From: UBA8337 sp965657665
Lineage (GTDB): Bacteria; Pseudomonadota; Alphaproteobacteria; RS24
Direction of reading: 5' to 3'
DNA: 29,956 bases
Assembly: GCA_965657665.1 (NCBI GenBank)
Contig: CBFHPF010000004.1
Location: 1 to 29,956, forward strand
A program made the translations under genes and the position numbers. Within the stretch, counting starts at the first letter, position 1. Each line of letters begins with the position of its first letter. The notes below the pieces were generated by a model. That model had not been told where the DNA came from and searched no databases. It was given only the letters and a program-made list of their open reading frames with translations. This document shows, piece after piece, positions 21,516 through 29,505 of this stretch.

Positions 21516-22493
21516 ATGGCTACCGAAAAAATCAATCGTGAACTGACCATGGAATTAGCACGCGTCACGGAGCGTGCTGCCGTTGCTGCGGCGACCCTCG
21601 TCGGTCGTGGCGATGAGAAGGCGGCTGACCAAGCGGCTGTCGATGCCATGCGTCGTGAGCTGAATGCGCTGGATATTGATGGCGAAGTTGTCATCGGCGA
21701 GGGCGAACGCGACGAAGCGCCGATGCTTTATATCGGTGAAAAAGTCGGGTCTGGCAAAGGCCCGAAAGTTGATATCGCGCTCGACCCGCTGGAAGGTACA
21801 ACCCTGACCGCCAAAGGCATGCCGAATGCGCTGGCAGTTGTTGCGATGGCTGAAGGCGGAAGCCTGCTCAATGCGCCGGATGTGTATATGCAAAAAATTG
21901 CCATTGGTGGCGGCTATCCTGAAAATCTCGTCGATTTGGATGCGTCGCCTGACGATAATGTAAAGGCGGTTGCCAAAGCCAAAGGCGTGGATGTCGGCTT
22001 GCTTAATGTGTGTATTCTCGACCGTCCGCGTCATGCCAATATCATTGAAGCCGTGCGCACGGCCGGCGCGCGCGTGACACTTATTTCAGATGGCGATATC
22101 GCCGGTGTTATTCATTGCACCGACCCGTCAACCGGCATTGATATGTATCTCGGCACAGGTGGCGCACCGGAAGGCGTGCTGGCGGCTGCCGCGTTGCGCT
22201 GCACGGGCGGCCAAATGCAGGGCCGTTTGGTTACGGATTCTGACAGCCAGAAAGAACGCGCTCGCAAAATGGGTATTGAAGATTTCGAACGCAAATATAC
22301 GGCCGAAGAAATGGCAAGCGGCGACGTTGTTCTGTCAGCCACCGGTGTTACCACTGGCAGCATGCTGAGCGGTATTGCGCATCAAGGTGACCAGATTTGG
22401 ACCGATACTTTGCTGATGCGTTCGTCAACCGGCACAATTCGCTGGATTAAAGCGCGTCACACCCATCCGGAAAAATTCCACCTCAATGACTGA
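21516..22493 (+). CDS. glpX: Class II fructose-1,6-bisphosphatase
   Basis: GlpX dephosphorylates fructose 1,6-bisphosphate in gluconeogenesis. The 325-residue protein has the metal/substrate motifs of the class: GEGERDEAPMLYIGE (61-75), DIALDPLEGTT (86-96) and ISDGDIAGVI in the middle, followed by the glycine-rich GTGGAPEGVLAAAAL. TAGGAG serves as a ribosome-binding site before ATG 21516. The end overlaps recJ by eight bases. The order hom-glpX-recJ is a recurrent alphaproteobacterial arrangement. Confidence 0.96.
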   Translation: MATEKINRELTMELARVTERAAVAAATLVGRGDEKAADQAAVDAMRRELNALDIDGEVVIGEGERDEAPMLYIGEKVGSGKGPKVDIALDPLEGTTLTAKGMPNALAVVAMAEGGSLLNAPDVYMQKIAIGGGYPENLVDLDASPDDNVKAVAKAKGVDVGLLNVCILDRPRHANIIEAVRTAGARVTLISDGDIAGVIHCTDPSTGIDMYLGTGGAPEGVLAAAALRCTGGQMQGRLVTDSDSQKERARKMGIEDFERKYTAEEMASGDVVLSATGVTTGSMLSGIAHQGDQIWTDTLLMRSSTGTIRWIKARHTHPEKFHLND

Positions 22494-24267
22494 CCTACCT
22501 GACCGTGCTGCACTTGGGGTTACCCGATCGGCAGCCGGGCAGTTTTGGTCGTTGAATGAGGTTGACGACCGGCAAGTGCTGGCATTGTCCCAGCGTCATG
22601 GCTTGCCGGATATTGTTTGTCGGTTGTTGGCGGCGCGCGGCATTGCACCGGATAATGTTGCGGCCTATCTCGAGCCTAAAATTCGTGACCTTTTGCCTGA
22701 CCCGTCTTGCTTGACGGATTTGGACAAGGCGGCGACGCGTTTGGCCGAGGCGATTATCGCCGAAGAGCCGGTTGCGGTGTTTGGCGATTATGATGTCGAT
22801 GGGGCGACCTCTTCGGCTTTGCTGCTGCGCTATTGGCAGGCGTGCGGGCAAACCATGCGTGCCTATATTCCGGACCGGACAAAAGAGGGTTATGGCCCTA
22901 ATGAGGCGGCGTTCGCGCAATTGGACAGTGAAGGCTATAAATTGATTGTCACTGTTGATTGCGGGACAATGGCGCATGATGTGCTGGCGGCGGCTGAGGC
23001 GCGAGGCCAGCAGGTGATTGTCGCCGACCATCACCAGACCGGCGGCGGATTGCCGTCTTGCTATGCATTGGTCAATCCGCGCCGCGCTGATGATGATAGC
23101 GGGTTGGGGCACTTGGCGGCTGTCGGCGTAACTTTCATGTTGCTGGTCGGTGTCAATCGATGCTTGCGGCAGCAAAACTATTTTGACGGCAAGCAAGCGC
23201 CTGACTTGATGGGGCTGCTGGATTTGGTTGCGCTTGGCACGGTTTGCGATGTTGTGCCGTTGCAGGGTGTTAATCGCGCTTTTGTGCGCCAAGGTCTGGT
23301 GAAAATGGCACATGCCGAAAATGTCGGCGTGCAAGCATTGGCGCAGGTGGCGCGCGCAACCGGCGTGTGGGGCACTTATCAACTAGGGTTTCAATTGGGG
23401 CCGCGGGTAAATGCGGGCGGGCGCGTTGGGCAATCTGATTTGGGCGTCAGGCTTTTATCGACGCATGACCCGCAAGAAGCCGCCGGACTGGCGCAAAGAT
23501 TAGATGACTTCAACACAGAGCGGCGGGTTATTGAAAGCGATGTGCAGGACGCCACAACGCGCAATATCGAGGCATTGCTGGAAACGCAAAACGCGCTGCC
23601 GCCGTATATTTTGCAAGTCGGCGAGGGTTGGCATGCCGGTGTTATCGGCATTGTCGCCGGTCGCCTGAAAGACAAATATCACCGTCCAAGCTTTGTCATT
23701 GCCGTAGACGAAGACGGCATGGGCAAAGGTTCGGCGCGTTCCATTTCATCCGTTGATATCGGTCAATTGGTAGCCGGTGCGGTCGATCGCGGCCTCATTC
23801 AAGCGGGCGGTGGCCATGCAATGGCGGCGGGGGTGACGTTACATCGCGACCAATTACCGGGCTTTGAGGCGTATCTCTCTGAGGTTTTGGGCACAATGGC
23901 ACTCGATGCGCCGCGGCAATTGCGCTTGGATGCAACGTTGACCCCGCAAGCGGCCAATCGCGAGTTGTGGGAACAGATTCAACAGGCAGGGCCGTTCGGC
24001 GCGGGCAATCCTGAACCGCGCTTTGTGTTGCCCGCGGTTAAAATTTTTCAGCAATCCGTTGTTGGTGATGGGCATGTGCGCTGTATTTTTGGCGGCGAGG
24101 GTGGTGGACGACTGAAAGCCATGGCTTTTTCTTCTGTGCCGGAAGATGTGCGTATGCTGTTACAAGCCGCGCGTGGCCCCGTGCATGTGGCCGGTTTTCT
24201 GCGCGCTGACGACTGGAATGGCCGTCGCGATGTGCAATTTATGGTGCATGATGCCGCACCTGCATAG
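22486..24267 (+). CDS. recJ: Single-stranded-DNA-specific exonuclease RecJ
   Basis: RecJ degrades single-stranded DNA 5' to 3' in RecF-pathway recombination and mismatch or base-excision repair. The 593 residues contain the DHH-phosphoesterase motifs in order: GDYDVDGATSSALLL (100-114), TVDCG (156-160), VADHHQ (179-184) and the ALGTVCDVVPL segment. The DHHA1 part follows with RVNAGGR and GGGHAMAAG. The C-terminal OB-like region has GPFGAGNPEPRF. ATG 22486 lies within the last codons of glpX, so translation is probably coupled. Confidence 0.96.
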   Translation: MTDLPDRAALGVTRSAAGQFWSLNEVDDRQVLALSQRHGLPDIVCRLLAARGIAPDNVAAYLEPKIRDLLPDPSCLTDLDKAATRLAEAIIAEEPVAVFGDYDVDGATSSALLLRYWQACGQTMRAYIPDRTKEGYGPNEAAFAQLDSEGYKLIVTVDCGTMAHDVLAAAEARGQQVIVADHHQTGGGLPSCYALVNPRRADDDSGLGHLAAVGVTFMLLVGVNRCLRQQNYFDGKQAPDLMGLLDLVALGTVCDVVPLQGVNRAFVRQGLVKMAHAENVGVQALAQVARATGVWGTYQLGFQLGPRVNAGGRVGQSDLGVRLLSTHDPQEAAGLAQRLDDFNTERRVIESDVQDATTRNIEALLETQNALPPYILQVGEGWHAGVIGIVAGRLKDKYHRPSFVIAVDEDGMGKGSARSISSVDIGQLVAGAVDRGLIQAGGGHAMAAGVTLHRDQLPGFEAYLSEVLGTMALDAPRQLRLDATLTPQAANRELWEQIQQAGPFGAGNPEPRFVLPAVKIFQQSVVGDGHVRCIFGGEGGGRLKAMAFSSVPEDVRMLLQAARGPVHVAGFLRADDWNGRRDVQFMVHDAAPA

Positions 24268-24333
24268 ACAGTGTGAGAAGGGCTTGAAAAGCCTAGCGAT
24301 TAGGGATATATCATCATCCACCAAGCCAATGGA

Positions 24334-24408
24334 GCGCCCTTCGTCTATCGGTTAGGACGCCAGGTTTTCAACCTGGAAAGAGGGGTTCGATTCCCCTAGG
24401 GCGTGCCA
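24334..24408 (+). tRNA. tRNA-Glu (anticodon TTC)
   Basis: A 75-base tRNA with encoded CCA. The acceptor arm GCGCCCT pairs with AGGGCGT, leaving a G-T wobble as the first pair. The anticodon stem CCAGG/CCTGG encloses loop TTTTCAA (anticodon TTC, 24367-24369), and the T-arm GGGGT...CCCC has loop TCGATTC-like sequence. It lies between recJ and the convergent msrA gene. Confidence 0.96.
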
Positions 24409-24435
24409 TGGCTTGGGATTTTCCAAACATTCAGA

Positions 24436-25059
24436 TTATTTCGCGGCTTGATATAGCTTGCCGTCATCTTGCCAGTATTTGGCAATGAAATTATCGCGGC
24501 CTGAGCGGGCGCGGTAGAATTTATATTTATATCCGGCCTTTTTATAATAGTCCTGATGATATTCTTCGGCGCGATAAAATGCGCCGGCTTTCGCAAGCTC
24601 TGTCGCAATCGGGCGGTCAAACTTGCCCGATGCCTCTAGCGCTTCAATCGCACCGGCAGCCAGTTTGCGTTGCTCTTCGTCCACGAAATAAATTGCACTG
24701 GCATAATGCCGCCCTCGGTCAACAAAGCTGCCTGTACCGTCGGTCGGGTCATGCATGCGCCAAAACGCGCTGAGCAACTCTTGATAGCTAACCTTGCTGT
24801 CGTCATAGGGCACTTTCACCACTTCGCGGTGTTGCGTGCGCCCATAGGCGACATCTTGATAGCTGGGATTAGCCTTTTTGCCGCCCATAAAACCGGATAT
24901 CACATCACCGACGCCATCGATTTTCTCGAAATCGGCTTCCGTGCACCAAAAACATCCACCAGCGAAATAAGCTAATTTCGGGGCTGCGTGAACAGGCGCA
25001 GCCAGCAGGCTCATTAAGGGCAGGATAATTAAGATACGTGCGGTTAAAAATCGGGTCAT
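24436..25059 (-). CDS. msrA: Peptide methionine sulfoxide reductase MsrA, exported form
   Basis: MsrA reduces the S-epimer of methionine sulfoxide in proteins. Residues about 1-26 are a signal peptide with a likely cleavage after VHA, so this copy acts outside the cytoplasm. The catalytic motif GGCFWC has its reactive cysteine at about residue 36. The GFMGG, YEDV-like SYQDVAYGRTQHREVV, FWRMHDPT and AEEYHQDYY motifs are all present. Two ATG codons are adjacent (25062 and 25059). The second has better spacing to GGAG on the minus strand, so I start there. No MsrB domain is fused. How the exported enzyme is re-reduced is not visible here. Confidence 0.92.
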   Translation of the reverse strand: MTRFLTARILIILPLMSLLAAPVHAAPKLAYFAGGCFWCTEADFEKIDGVGDVISGFMGGKKANPSYQDVAYGRTQHREVVKVPYDDSKVSYQELLSAFWRMHDPTDGTGSFVDRGRHYASAIYFVDEEQRKLAAGAIEALEASGKFDRPIATELAKAGAFYRAEEYHQDYYKKAGYKYKFYRARSGRDNFIAKYWQDDGKLYQAAK

Positions 25060-25104
25060 CATGGCTCCTATTATTAGGGTATATATGACGCCTGATTGTG
25101 GCTT

Positions 25105-25779
25105 TTATTTGTCCGAATTGTTAATTGGCGAGGCGGCTGTTTCACGCTTGTCATAGACCGGCACCCAGCGGCGCGCTTGCTGTTTGCCGATAAGCCAGCT
25201 TTCCTTATCCATCGTCGCCTTCAAATCATTAATCGCATTTGCCGCCATAACCGGCGCACCCAGATTAAGCCGTTGCGGGTTGGTCAGATAAAGATGCGCC
25301 CATTTGGCGGCGGTGATGCGGTCGGTGTCCGGCCCTAAATTGGCGGCATAAAGCGCAATCATCACGCCTTGTGCCTCAAAATGACCGGCATTTGCCGCGC
25401 GGCGTATCCACTGAAGGCCGTTGTTATAATTGTCATTATCATCAAGCGTTGCGCGCGGCGGTGCTTCACCACCCTCAGCATTAAGTCCGGCCAGTGTCAA
25501 ATAGCACTCACCCAGTGCGGTTTGTGCATCTTCGAAACCAAAGCCCCGCTCGGCAATCGGCGTTAGCTTGCCAATCGCTTCAGCGCAATTGCCTTGATGC
25601 TTCAGCATAAAGCCATCCCAATAAGGGCTATGCGCCGCTTTGCGTTCAGCTTGGCGACGTTGCAAGTTCTCGCGCGGGTTTTCGCGCTGCGCAATTGCCA
25701 GCTCGGGCACCATCAGCAAGCCAAACAGAAAAAGAGGGCGCAGGCTTACCAATTTCCGACATTCTCCATAGAAGCCCAA
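25105..25779 (-). CDS. Secreted Sel1-like repeat protein
   Basis: A 224-residue protein with an N-terminal signal peptide (LRPLFLFGLLMVPELAIAQ, probable cleavage after about residue 30). The mature part has alpha-helical repeats. GNCAEAIGKLTPIAERGFGFEDAQTALGECYL resembles a TPR/Sel1 pair, and GLQWIRRAANAGHFEAQGVMIALY followed by AAKWAHLYL resembles a second. Sel1-like proteins are protein-interaction scaffolds; no specific role is evident. The ATG at 25779 overlaps the glyoxalase gene by 34 bases. A TTG at 25752, within the glyoxalase stop codon region, would give a shorter, cleaner signal peptide, so the start is uncertain. Confidence 0.7.
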   Translation of the reverse strand: MGFYGECRKLVSLRPLFLFGLLMVPELAIAQRENPRENLQRRQAERKAAHSPYWDGFMLKHQGNCAEAIGKLTPIAERGFGFEDAQTALGECYLTLAGLNAEGGEAPPRATLDDNDNYNNGLQWIRRAANAGHFEAQGVMIALYAANLGPDTDRITAAKWAHLYLTNPQRLNLGAPVMAANAINDLKATMDKESWLIGKQQARRWVPVYDKRETAASPINNSDK

Positions 25780-26165
25780 GGCTCTTGCGCCGGCAAAGCA
25801 TCGCCGGCTTGCAGCAATTCAATAGACACATTATCCGGCGAGCGCACAAAAGCCATGCGCCCGTCGCGGGGTGGGCGATTAATGGTGATACCGGCATCGG
25901 CAAGCTTCTGGCAGGTCGCGTAAATATCGTCAACTTGATAGGCGAGGTGACCGAAATTGCGCCCTTCATCAAGCTCTTCAGCATCCCAATTATAGGTCAG
26001 CTCAATTTGTGCTTCGCTTTGCCCCGGGGCAGCAAGAAAAACCAATGAGAAACGGCCTTCCTCAATGTCATAGCGCCCAAGGTTTTCCAATCCCAAATGG
26101 TCGCAGTAAAACGCCAAAGAAGCGTCGAGGTCGCTAACGCGCACCATTGTGTGCAAATATTTCAT
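25746..26165 (-). CDS. gloA: Lactoylglutathione lyase (glyoxalase I)
   Basis: GloA isomerises the hemithioacetal of methylglyoxal and glutathione to S-lactoylglutathione. The 139-residue protein shows two paired beta-alpha-beta-beta-beta units. The four metal ligands are visible: His5 (YLHTMVRV), Glu55 (AQIELTYNW), His73 (FGHLAYQV) and Glu116 (VSIELLQ). LAFYCDHLGL and YDIEEGRFSLVFL are typical. It is the first gene of a minus-strand group with the Sel1-like gene and probably msrA. Confidence 0.93.
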   Translation of the reverse strand: MKYLHTMVRVSDLDASLAFYCDHLGLENLGRYDIEEGRFSLVFLAAPGQSEAQIELTYNWDAEELDEGRNFGHLAYQVDDIYATCQKLADAGITINRPPRDGRMAFVRSPDNVSIELLQAGDALPAQEPWASMENVGNW

Positions 26166-26243
26166 GGCAAACTCCTAATTTTGAGGCAGCTTACGCCAGC
26201 AAATAACACATGTCAGGTGTTTTACCGTCGCGGCCTTAATTTA

Positions 26244-26258
26244 GCTGTTTTCAACAGC
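26244..26258. promoter_or_regulatory. Perfect inverted repeat upstream of the alpha/beta hydrolase gene
   Basis: GCTGTT (26244-26249) and AACAGC (26253-26258) form a six-base-pair palindrome around TTC in the 140-base gap between divergent gloA and the hydrolase. It could be an operator half-site pair or a small hairpin. No cognate regulator is known to me. Confidence 0.3.
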
Positions 26259-26305
26259 GCAATATTGTTTTTAACTGTCCCCTCACGCATGAGAAAAGAA
26301 ACGCA

Positions 26306-27208
26306 ATGTTCACTGAAATCGAATTTCTATCCGGTAAAACAATCTGTCGCGGGCGCTTGTATGAGCCATCGATAAAAAAGACCAATGGCGCGGGCATTGT
26401 TTTGGCGCATGGGTTATGCGGCACTATGGATAGCGGCCTGTTTGCCTATGCAGAAGCTTTCGCCAAAGCGGGCTTTCACGCATTGGTGTTTGACTATCGC
26501 GGCTTTGGCCTGAGTGACGGTAAAAAGCGGCAATACATAAATGTCGATATGCAATTGGCGGATTGGTCGGCGGCGATACGCTTTTTGAGATGCCATCACA
26601 ATGTTGATGCCGGGCGTATCGGTTTGTGGGGCATTTCGTTTTCCGGCGGTCATGTTATTCATCTGGCGCATAAAAAGCCGCGTGTGCGCGCGGTTGTGGC
26701 GCAAGTGCCAATGATTGATCCTGTGCTCACTCAAAATGTTGGCAATTATCAGCGCGGGCCTGAGAAGACCATGGCGATGGTTGAGGTGATTATGAAGCGC
26801 TTCAAAACACGCTTGTTTTCCAAGCAGTTCGATATGTTGCAAGTCGCGCCGCAAGATAAAAACTTGCCTGCCGTTTTAGGGTCGAAGGATGCGGAGATTT
26901 ATCCGAAAATTGCCGGGCCGAGTTGGCGCAATGAGCTGCATCCTGACAGCTTTATCTCCGGCAAGATTGAAAGTAATAACGCGTCTCTGCTGACCACTGA
27001 GTTGACCAAACCTATGTTGCTGCAAATGGGTGATAAAGACTGCATCGTGTCTAGCGAGGCGATTAAAAACTTTGCGCGCCGGTGTGGACCATTGGCGCAA
27101 TTAAGCGTTTATGATGCCAATCACTTCACGCTGCTGCAAAAAAACGCCAAGCGCACTACCGCCATTCAAGAGGCCGTCACATTTTATCAGGCACATCTGG
27201 TCTCATGA
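26306..27208 (+). CDS. Alpha/beta hydrolase (serine hydrolase)
   Basis: A 300-residue alpha/beta-hydrolase. The oxyanion segment is LAHGLCGTMDSG (33-44), the strand DYRGFGLSDG follows (63-72), and the nucleophile elbow GISFSGG gives Ser113. The likely acid is Asp243 or Asp245 (MGDKD) and the base is His273 (DANHF). A cap-like helical region lies between about residues 145 and 220. The architecture fits the S33/esterase-thioesterase-like group, but the substrate cannot be read from sequence. ATG 26306 has only a weak purine-rich site upstream. The stop overlaps the start of the sirtuin gene by four bases, so both are made from one message. Confidence 0.85.
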   Translation: MFTEIEFLSGKTICRGRLYEPSIKKTNGAGIVLAHGLCGTMDSGLFAYAEAFAKAGFHALVFDYRGFGLSDGKKRQYINVDMQLADWSAAIRFLRCHHNVDAGRIGLWGISFSGGHVIHLAHKKPRVRAVVAQVPMIDPVLTQNVGNYQRGPEKTMAMVEVIMKRFKTRLFSKQFDMLQVAPQDKNLPAVLGSKDAEIYPKIAGPSWRNELHPDSFISGKIESNNASLLTTELTKPMLLQMGDKDCIVSSEAIKNFARRCGPLAQLSVYDANHFTLLQKNAKRTTAIQEAVTFYQAHLVS

Positions 27209-27954
27209 GCTTGGTATTGCGTCAGTGGGTGAGTGAGGCGCGAAATGTCGTCATTTTCACCGGTGCGGGCATGAGCACAGATAGCGGTATTCCTGATTTT
27301 AGAAGTCCGAGCGGTGTGTGGTCGCGCATGGCACCGATTATGTTTCAAGACTTTATCGCCAGCGAAGAAAACCGCATCGAGGCATGGCGGCGGAAATTCG
27401 CTATGGCGGATGAGCTTGGCAAAAGCTTTCCCAATGATGGGCATAAAGCCATCGCTAAATTGGTGGCAGACGGCAAAGTCTCGGCAGTGATTACGCAAAA
27501 CATCGACAATTTGCATCAAGATAGCGGCATTGAAGACGATAAGATTATCGAGTTGCACGGCAATGGTAGCTATGCGGTTTGTCTCGATTGCGATTTGCGC
27601 CATGAGTTGGACGCGGTTCGCGCCGCCTTTGAGGCGTCGAATATGAGCCTCGCGCCGGGCTGTCAAAATTGTGGCGGCATGGTTAAGTCAGCGACCGTGT
27701 CATTCGGGCAAGCCATGCCTGAAGCGCAAATGAAACGCGCCGAGGCGGCAACATTAACGTGTGATTTATTTATCGCTATCGGCTCTTCGCTGCAGGTTTA
27801 TCCGGCGGCCGGTTTTCCGGCTTTGGCGCGCCATAATGGGGCGCGGCTGGTTATCCTCAATCGCGAGGCGACCGAGTTGGACAGCACAGCCTCTTTGGTT
27901 CTTAACGAAGAAATAACCCCGACACTGGTAAATTTGACAAGCCTCGACAGCTAA
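27205..27954 (+). CDS. cobB: Sir2-family NAD-dependent protein deacylase
   Basis: Sirtuins remove acyl groups from lysines using NAD+. The 249-residue protein has the NAD motif FTGAGMSTDSGIPDFRS (18-34), TQNIDNLH (97-104), the catalytic His118 (ELHGN), a zinc site Cys126, Cys129, Cys153 and Cys156, then the VSFGQAMPE and IGSSLQVYPAAG segments. The Tyr-x-x-Arg motif of desuccinylating sirtuins appears replaced by Trp61 and Lys64, so specificity may differ from E. coli CobB; the alignment there is by eye. It overlaps the hydrolase gene by four bases (ATGA). Confidence 0.92.
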   Translation: MSLVLRQWVSEARNVVIFTGAGMSTDSGIPDFRSPSGVWSRMAPIMFQDFIASEENRIEAWRRKFAMADELGKSFPNDGHKAIAKLVADGKVSAVITQNIDNLHQDSGIEDDKIIELHGNGSYAVCLDCDLRHELDAVRAAFEASNMSLAPGCQNCGGMVKSATVSFGQAMPEAQMKRAEAATLTCDLFIAIGSSLQVYPAAGFPALARHNGARLVILNREATELDSTASLVLNEEITPTLVNLTSLDS

Positions 27955-28104
27955 ACGGCTTTTTCAATTTATCCCCGTTTTGCAATGCCGTGGCATAATT
28001 TGCTGCAGCAGGCGGCATGTTTTTGCTTTTCACAAGGGGGATTTGTGCTAGCTTCAAAATCGTACTGCGTAAACCTAAACAAAAACAAAAGTAGGGGTTT
28101 AGCA

Positions 28105-28767
28105 ATGTCAATTGTTGAAACTGCCAATGAAGCGACTGATGATGTCGTTCCCATTGAAGGCACTGTAAAGTGGTTTGACCCAGTCAAAGGTTATGGATTT
28201 ATTGTCCCTGACCAAGGTGGCGTTGATATTCTGGTGCATCATTCGACCTTGCGTCGTGGCGGATATGATATGCTATATCCGATGGCGCGCATTAAATGCA
28301 CCATTGTCGAGCGTCCACAGGGCATGCAAGCCGACCGAATTGTCGCCATTGATAATTCCAATGCTGAAGTGCCGATTGGGGGACCAAGGCCAACTTCCGT
28401 TCTTTCCGATATTTCCGATATCACCGAATTTCAGCAAGCGCAGGTTAAGTGGTTTAACCGCGTGCGGGGCTTCGGCTTTGTGAATATCGAACCGGATGGT
28501 GATGATATTTTCGTCCATATGGAGGTGCTGCGCACCGCCGGTATTGAAGTGCTGGTTCCCGGCCAATACGTGCTGGTCAAATATGGGCGCGGCCCAAAAG
28601 GGCTGATGGCAACGGATGTCAAACGCATTGATAGCGGCAGTCGCTTGCAGCAGGGCGGTGATATGTACCTGCAAGAGGGTGTGGCTGAAATGGACGCATC
28701 ATCAGCGACACAGGCGACTTCTGGTGAAGCCTCAGGCGAAGCCATGGGCGAAGTGGATACCGCTTAA
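28105..28767 (+). CDS. Double cold-shock-domain protein
   Basis: A 220-residue protein with two cold-shock (OB-fold) domains, probably an RNA chaperone. Domain 1 (about 18-82) has GTVKWFDPVKGYGFI with RNP1 at 28-33 and RNP2 as ILVHHS (42-47). Domain 2 (about 111-176) has AQVKWFNRVRGFGFV with RNP1 at 121-126 and RNP2 as IFVHME (135-140). A linker of about 28 residues separates them, and a low-complexity Ala/Ser/Gly/Glu tail ends the protein. The start is ATG 28105 behind AGGGG (28093-28097); upstream in-frame codons are leader. Two-domain cold-shock proteins are typical of alphaproteobacteria. Confidence 0.93.
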   Translation: MSIVETANEATDDVVPIEGTVKWFDPVKGYGFIVPDQGGVDILVHHSTLRRGGYDMLYPMARIKCTIVERPQGMQADRIVAIDNSNAEVPIGGPRPTSVLSDISDITEFQQAQVKWFNRVRGFGFVNIEPDGDDIFVHMEVLRTAGIEVLVPGQYVLVKYGRGPKGLMATDVKRIDSGSRLQQGGDMYLQEGVAEMDASSATQATSGEASGEAMGEVDTA

Positions 28768-28809
28768 TTTCCGCTTGCCTGCTTGGCAATGCTGTGGCAC
28801 GAAATTTTC

Positions 28810-29262
28810 ATGTCACAGGATGATTTTAGCGAAGAAGCCGTATCTGCACCTGAACCGTTTCGCCTAAGCGTGCGGCGAGGGCCGTTCACGACCCATAACG
28901 GCCCTTGGTATCACTGGGCCGATGAGGCGACCTTTCGTCAGGGCGTGCGCTTGCTTGAGCGTCACTGCAATAGTCGCGGCATTGTGCATGGCGGCTTTCT
29001 GTCGTCGTTTGCCGATGGTCTGGCGGCAACGGCGGTGTTTCGCGAGATAAAAAGAAGCTCAGTGACCATTAAGCTGAACACGGAATTTTTGCGCAGTGCG
29101 CAATCAGGTGATTGGTTGCAAGGTACGGCACGTGTTGTGCGCGCCACCGGCAAAATGGCTTTTGTCGACGCGTATGCATGGACGGGTGAGCAGAGCGCGC
29201 CGCCAATGGATGACCTAGTGTTTCGCAGTTCGGCTATTTTCCGTTTAATGGGCGAAAGATAA
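28810..29262 (+). CDS. PaaI-like hotdog thioesterase
   Basis: A protein of about 150 residues with the hotdog-thioesterase motif around GIVHGGFLSSFADGLAATAV, in which HGG and the following Asp lie where acyl-CoA thioesterases of the PaaI type keep catalytic or binding residues. A beta sheet follows (VTIKLNTEFLRSAQSGDWLQGTARVVRATGKMAFVDAYAW). The start is uncertain: ATG 28810 (MSQDDF) and ATG 28789 are both in frame and neither has a good ribosome-binding site. It lies 42 bases behind the cold-shock gene. The substrate is unknown. Confidence 0.85.
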   Translation: MSQDDFSEEAVSAPEPFRLSVRRGPFTTHNGPWYHWADEATFRQGVRLLERHCNSRGIVHGGFLSSFADGLAATAVFREIKRSSVTIKLNTEFLRSAQSGDWLQGTARVVRATGKMAFVDAYAWTGEQSAPPMDDLVFRSSAIFRLMGER

Positions 29263-29308
29263 GCTAATGCTTGAAACATTCTTCAAGATGATTTAAGCCC
29301 ATCTCAGT

Positions 29309-29385
<77 letters not shown>

Positions 29386-29505
29386 TTTCAACAATTAGCC
29401 ACGAATTTCCGCGCTTACAGGCCCGCTAAAGGTATGTGTGAATATCACGCGACTGTGCCCAAACTGTCGCAGATTTCGCGGCTGTTTGCGTGCTAAACAA
29501 ATGCC

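Noticed and set aside
22495..23382. Minus-strand frame of 295 codons opposite recJ
   Set aside because: Shadow of recJ, whose DHH and DHHA1 motifs are complete on the plus strand.
24279..24294. Small hairpin after recJ (GGCTT-GAA-AAGCC) as a terminator
   Set aside because: The stem is only five base pairs and no T-run follows; tRNA-Glu lies just downstream.
28021..28054. Possible promoter for the cold-shock gene (TTCACA and TAGCTT)
   Set aside because: The spacing of 14 bases is too short for a confident call, and no better pair was found by eye.
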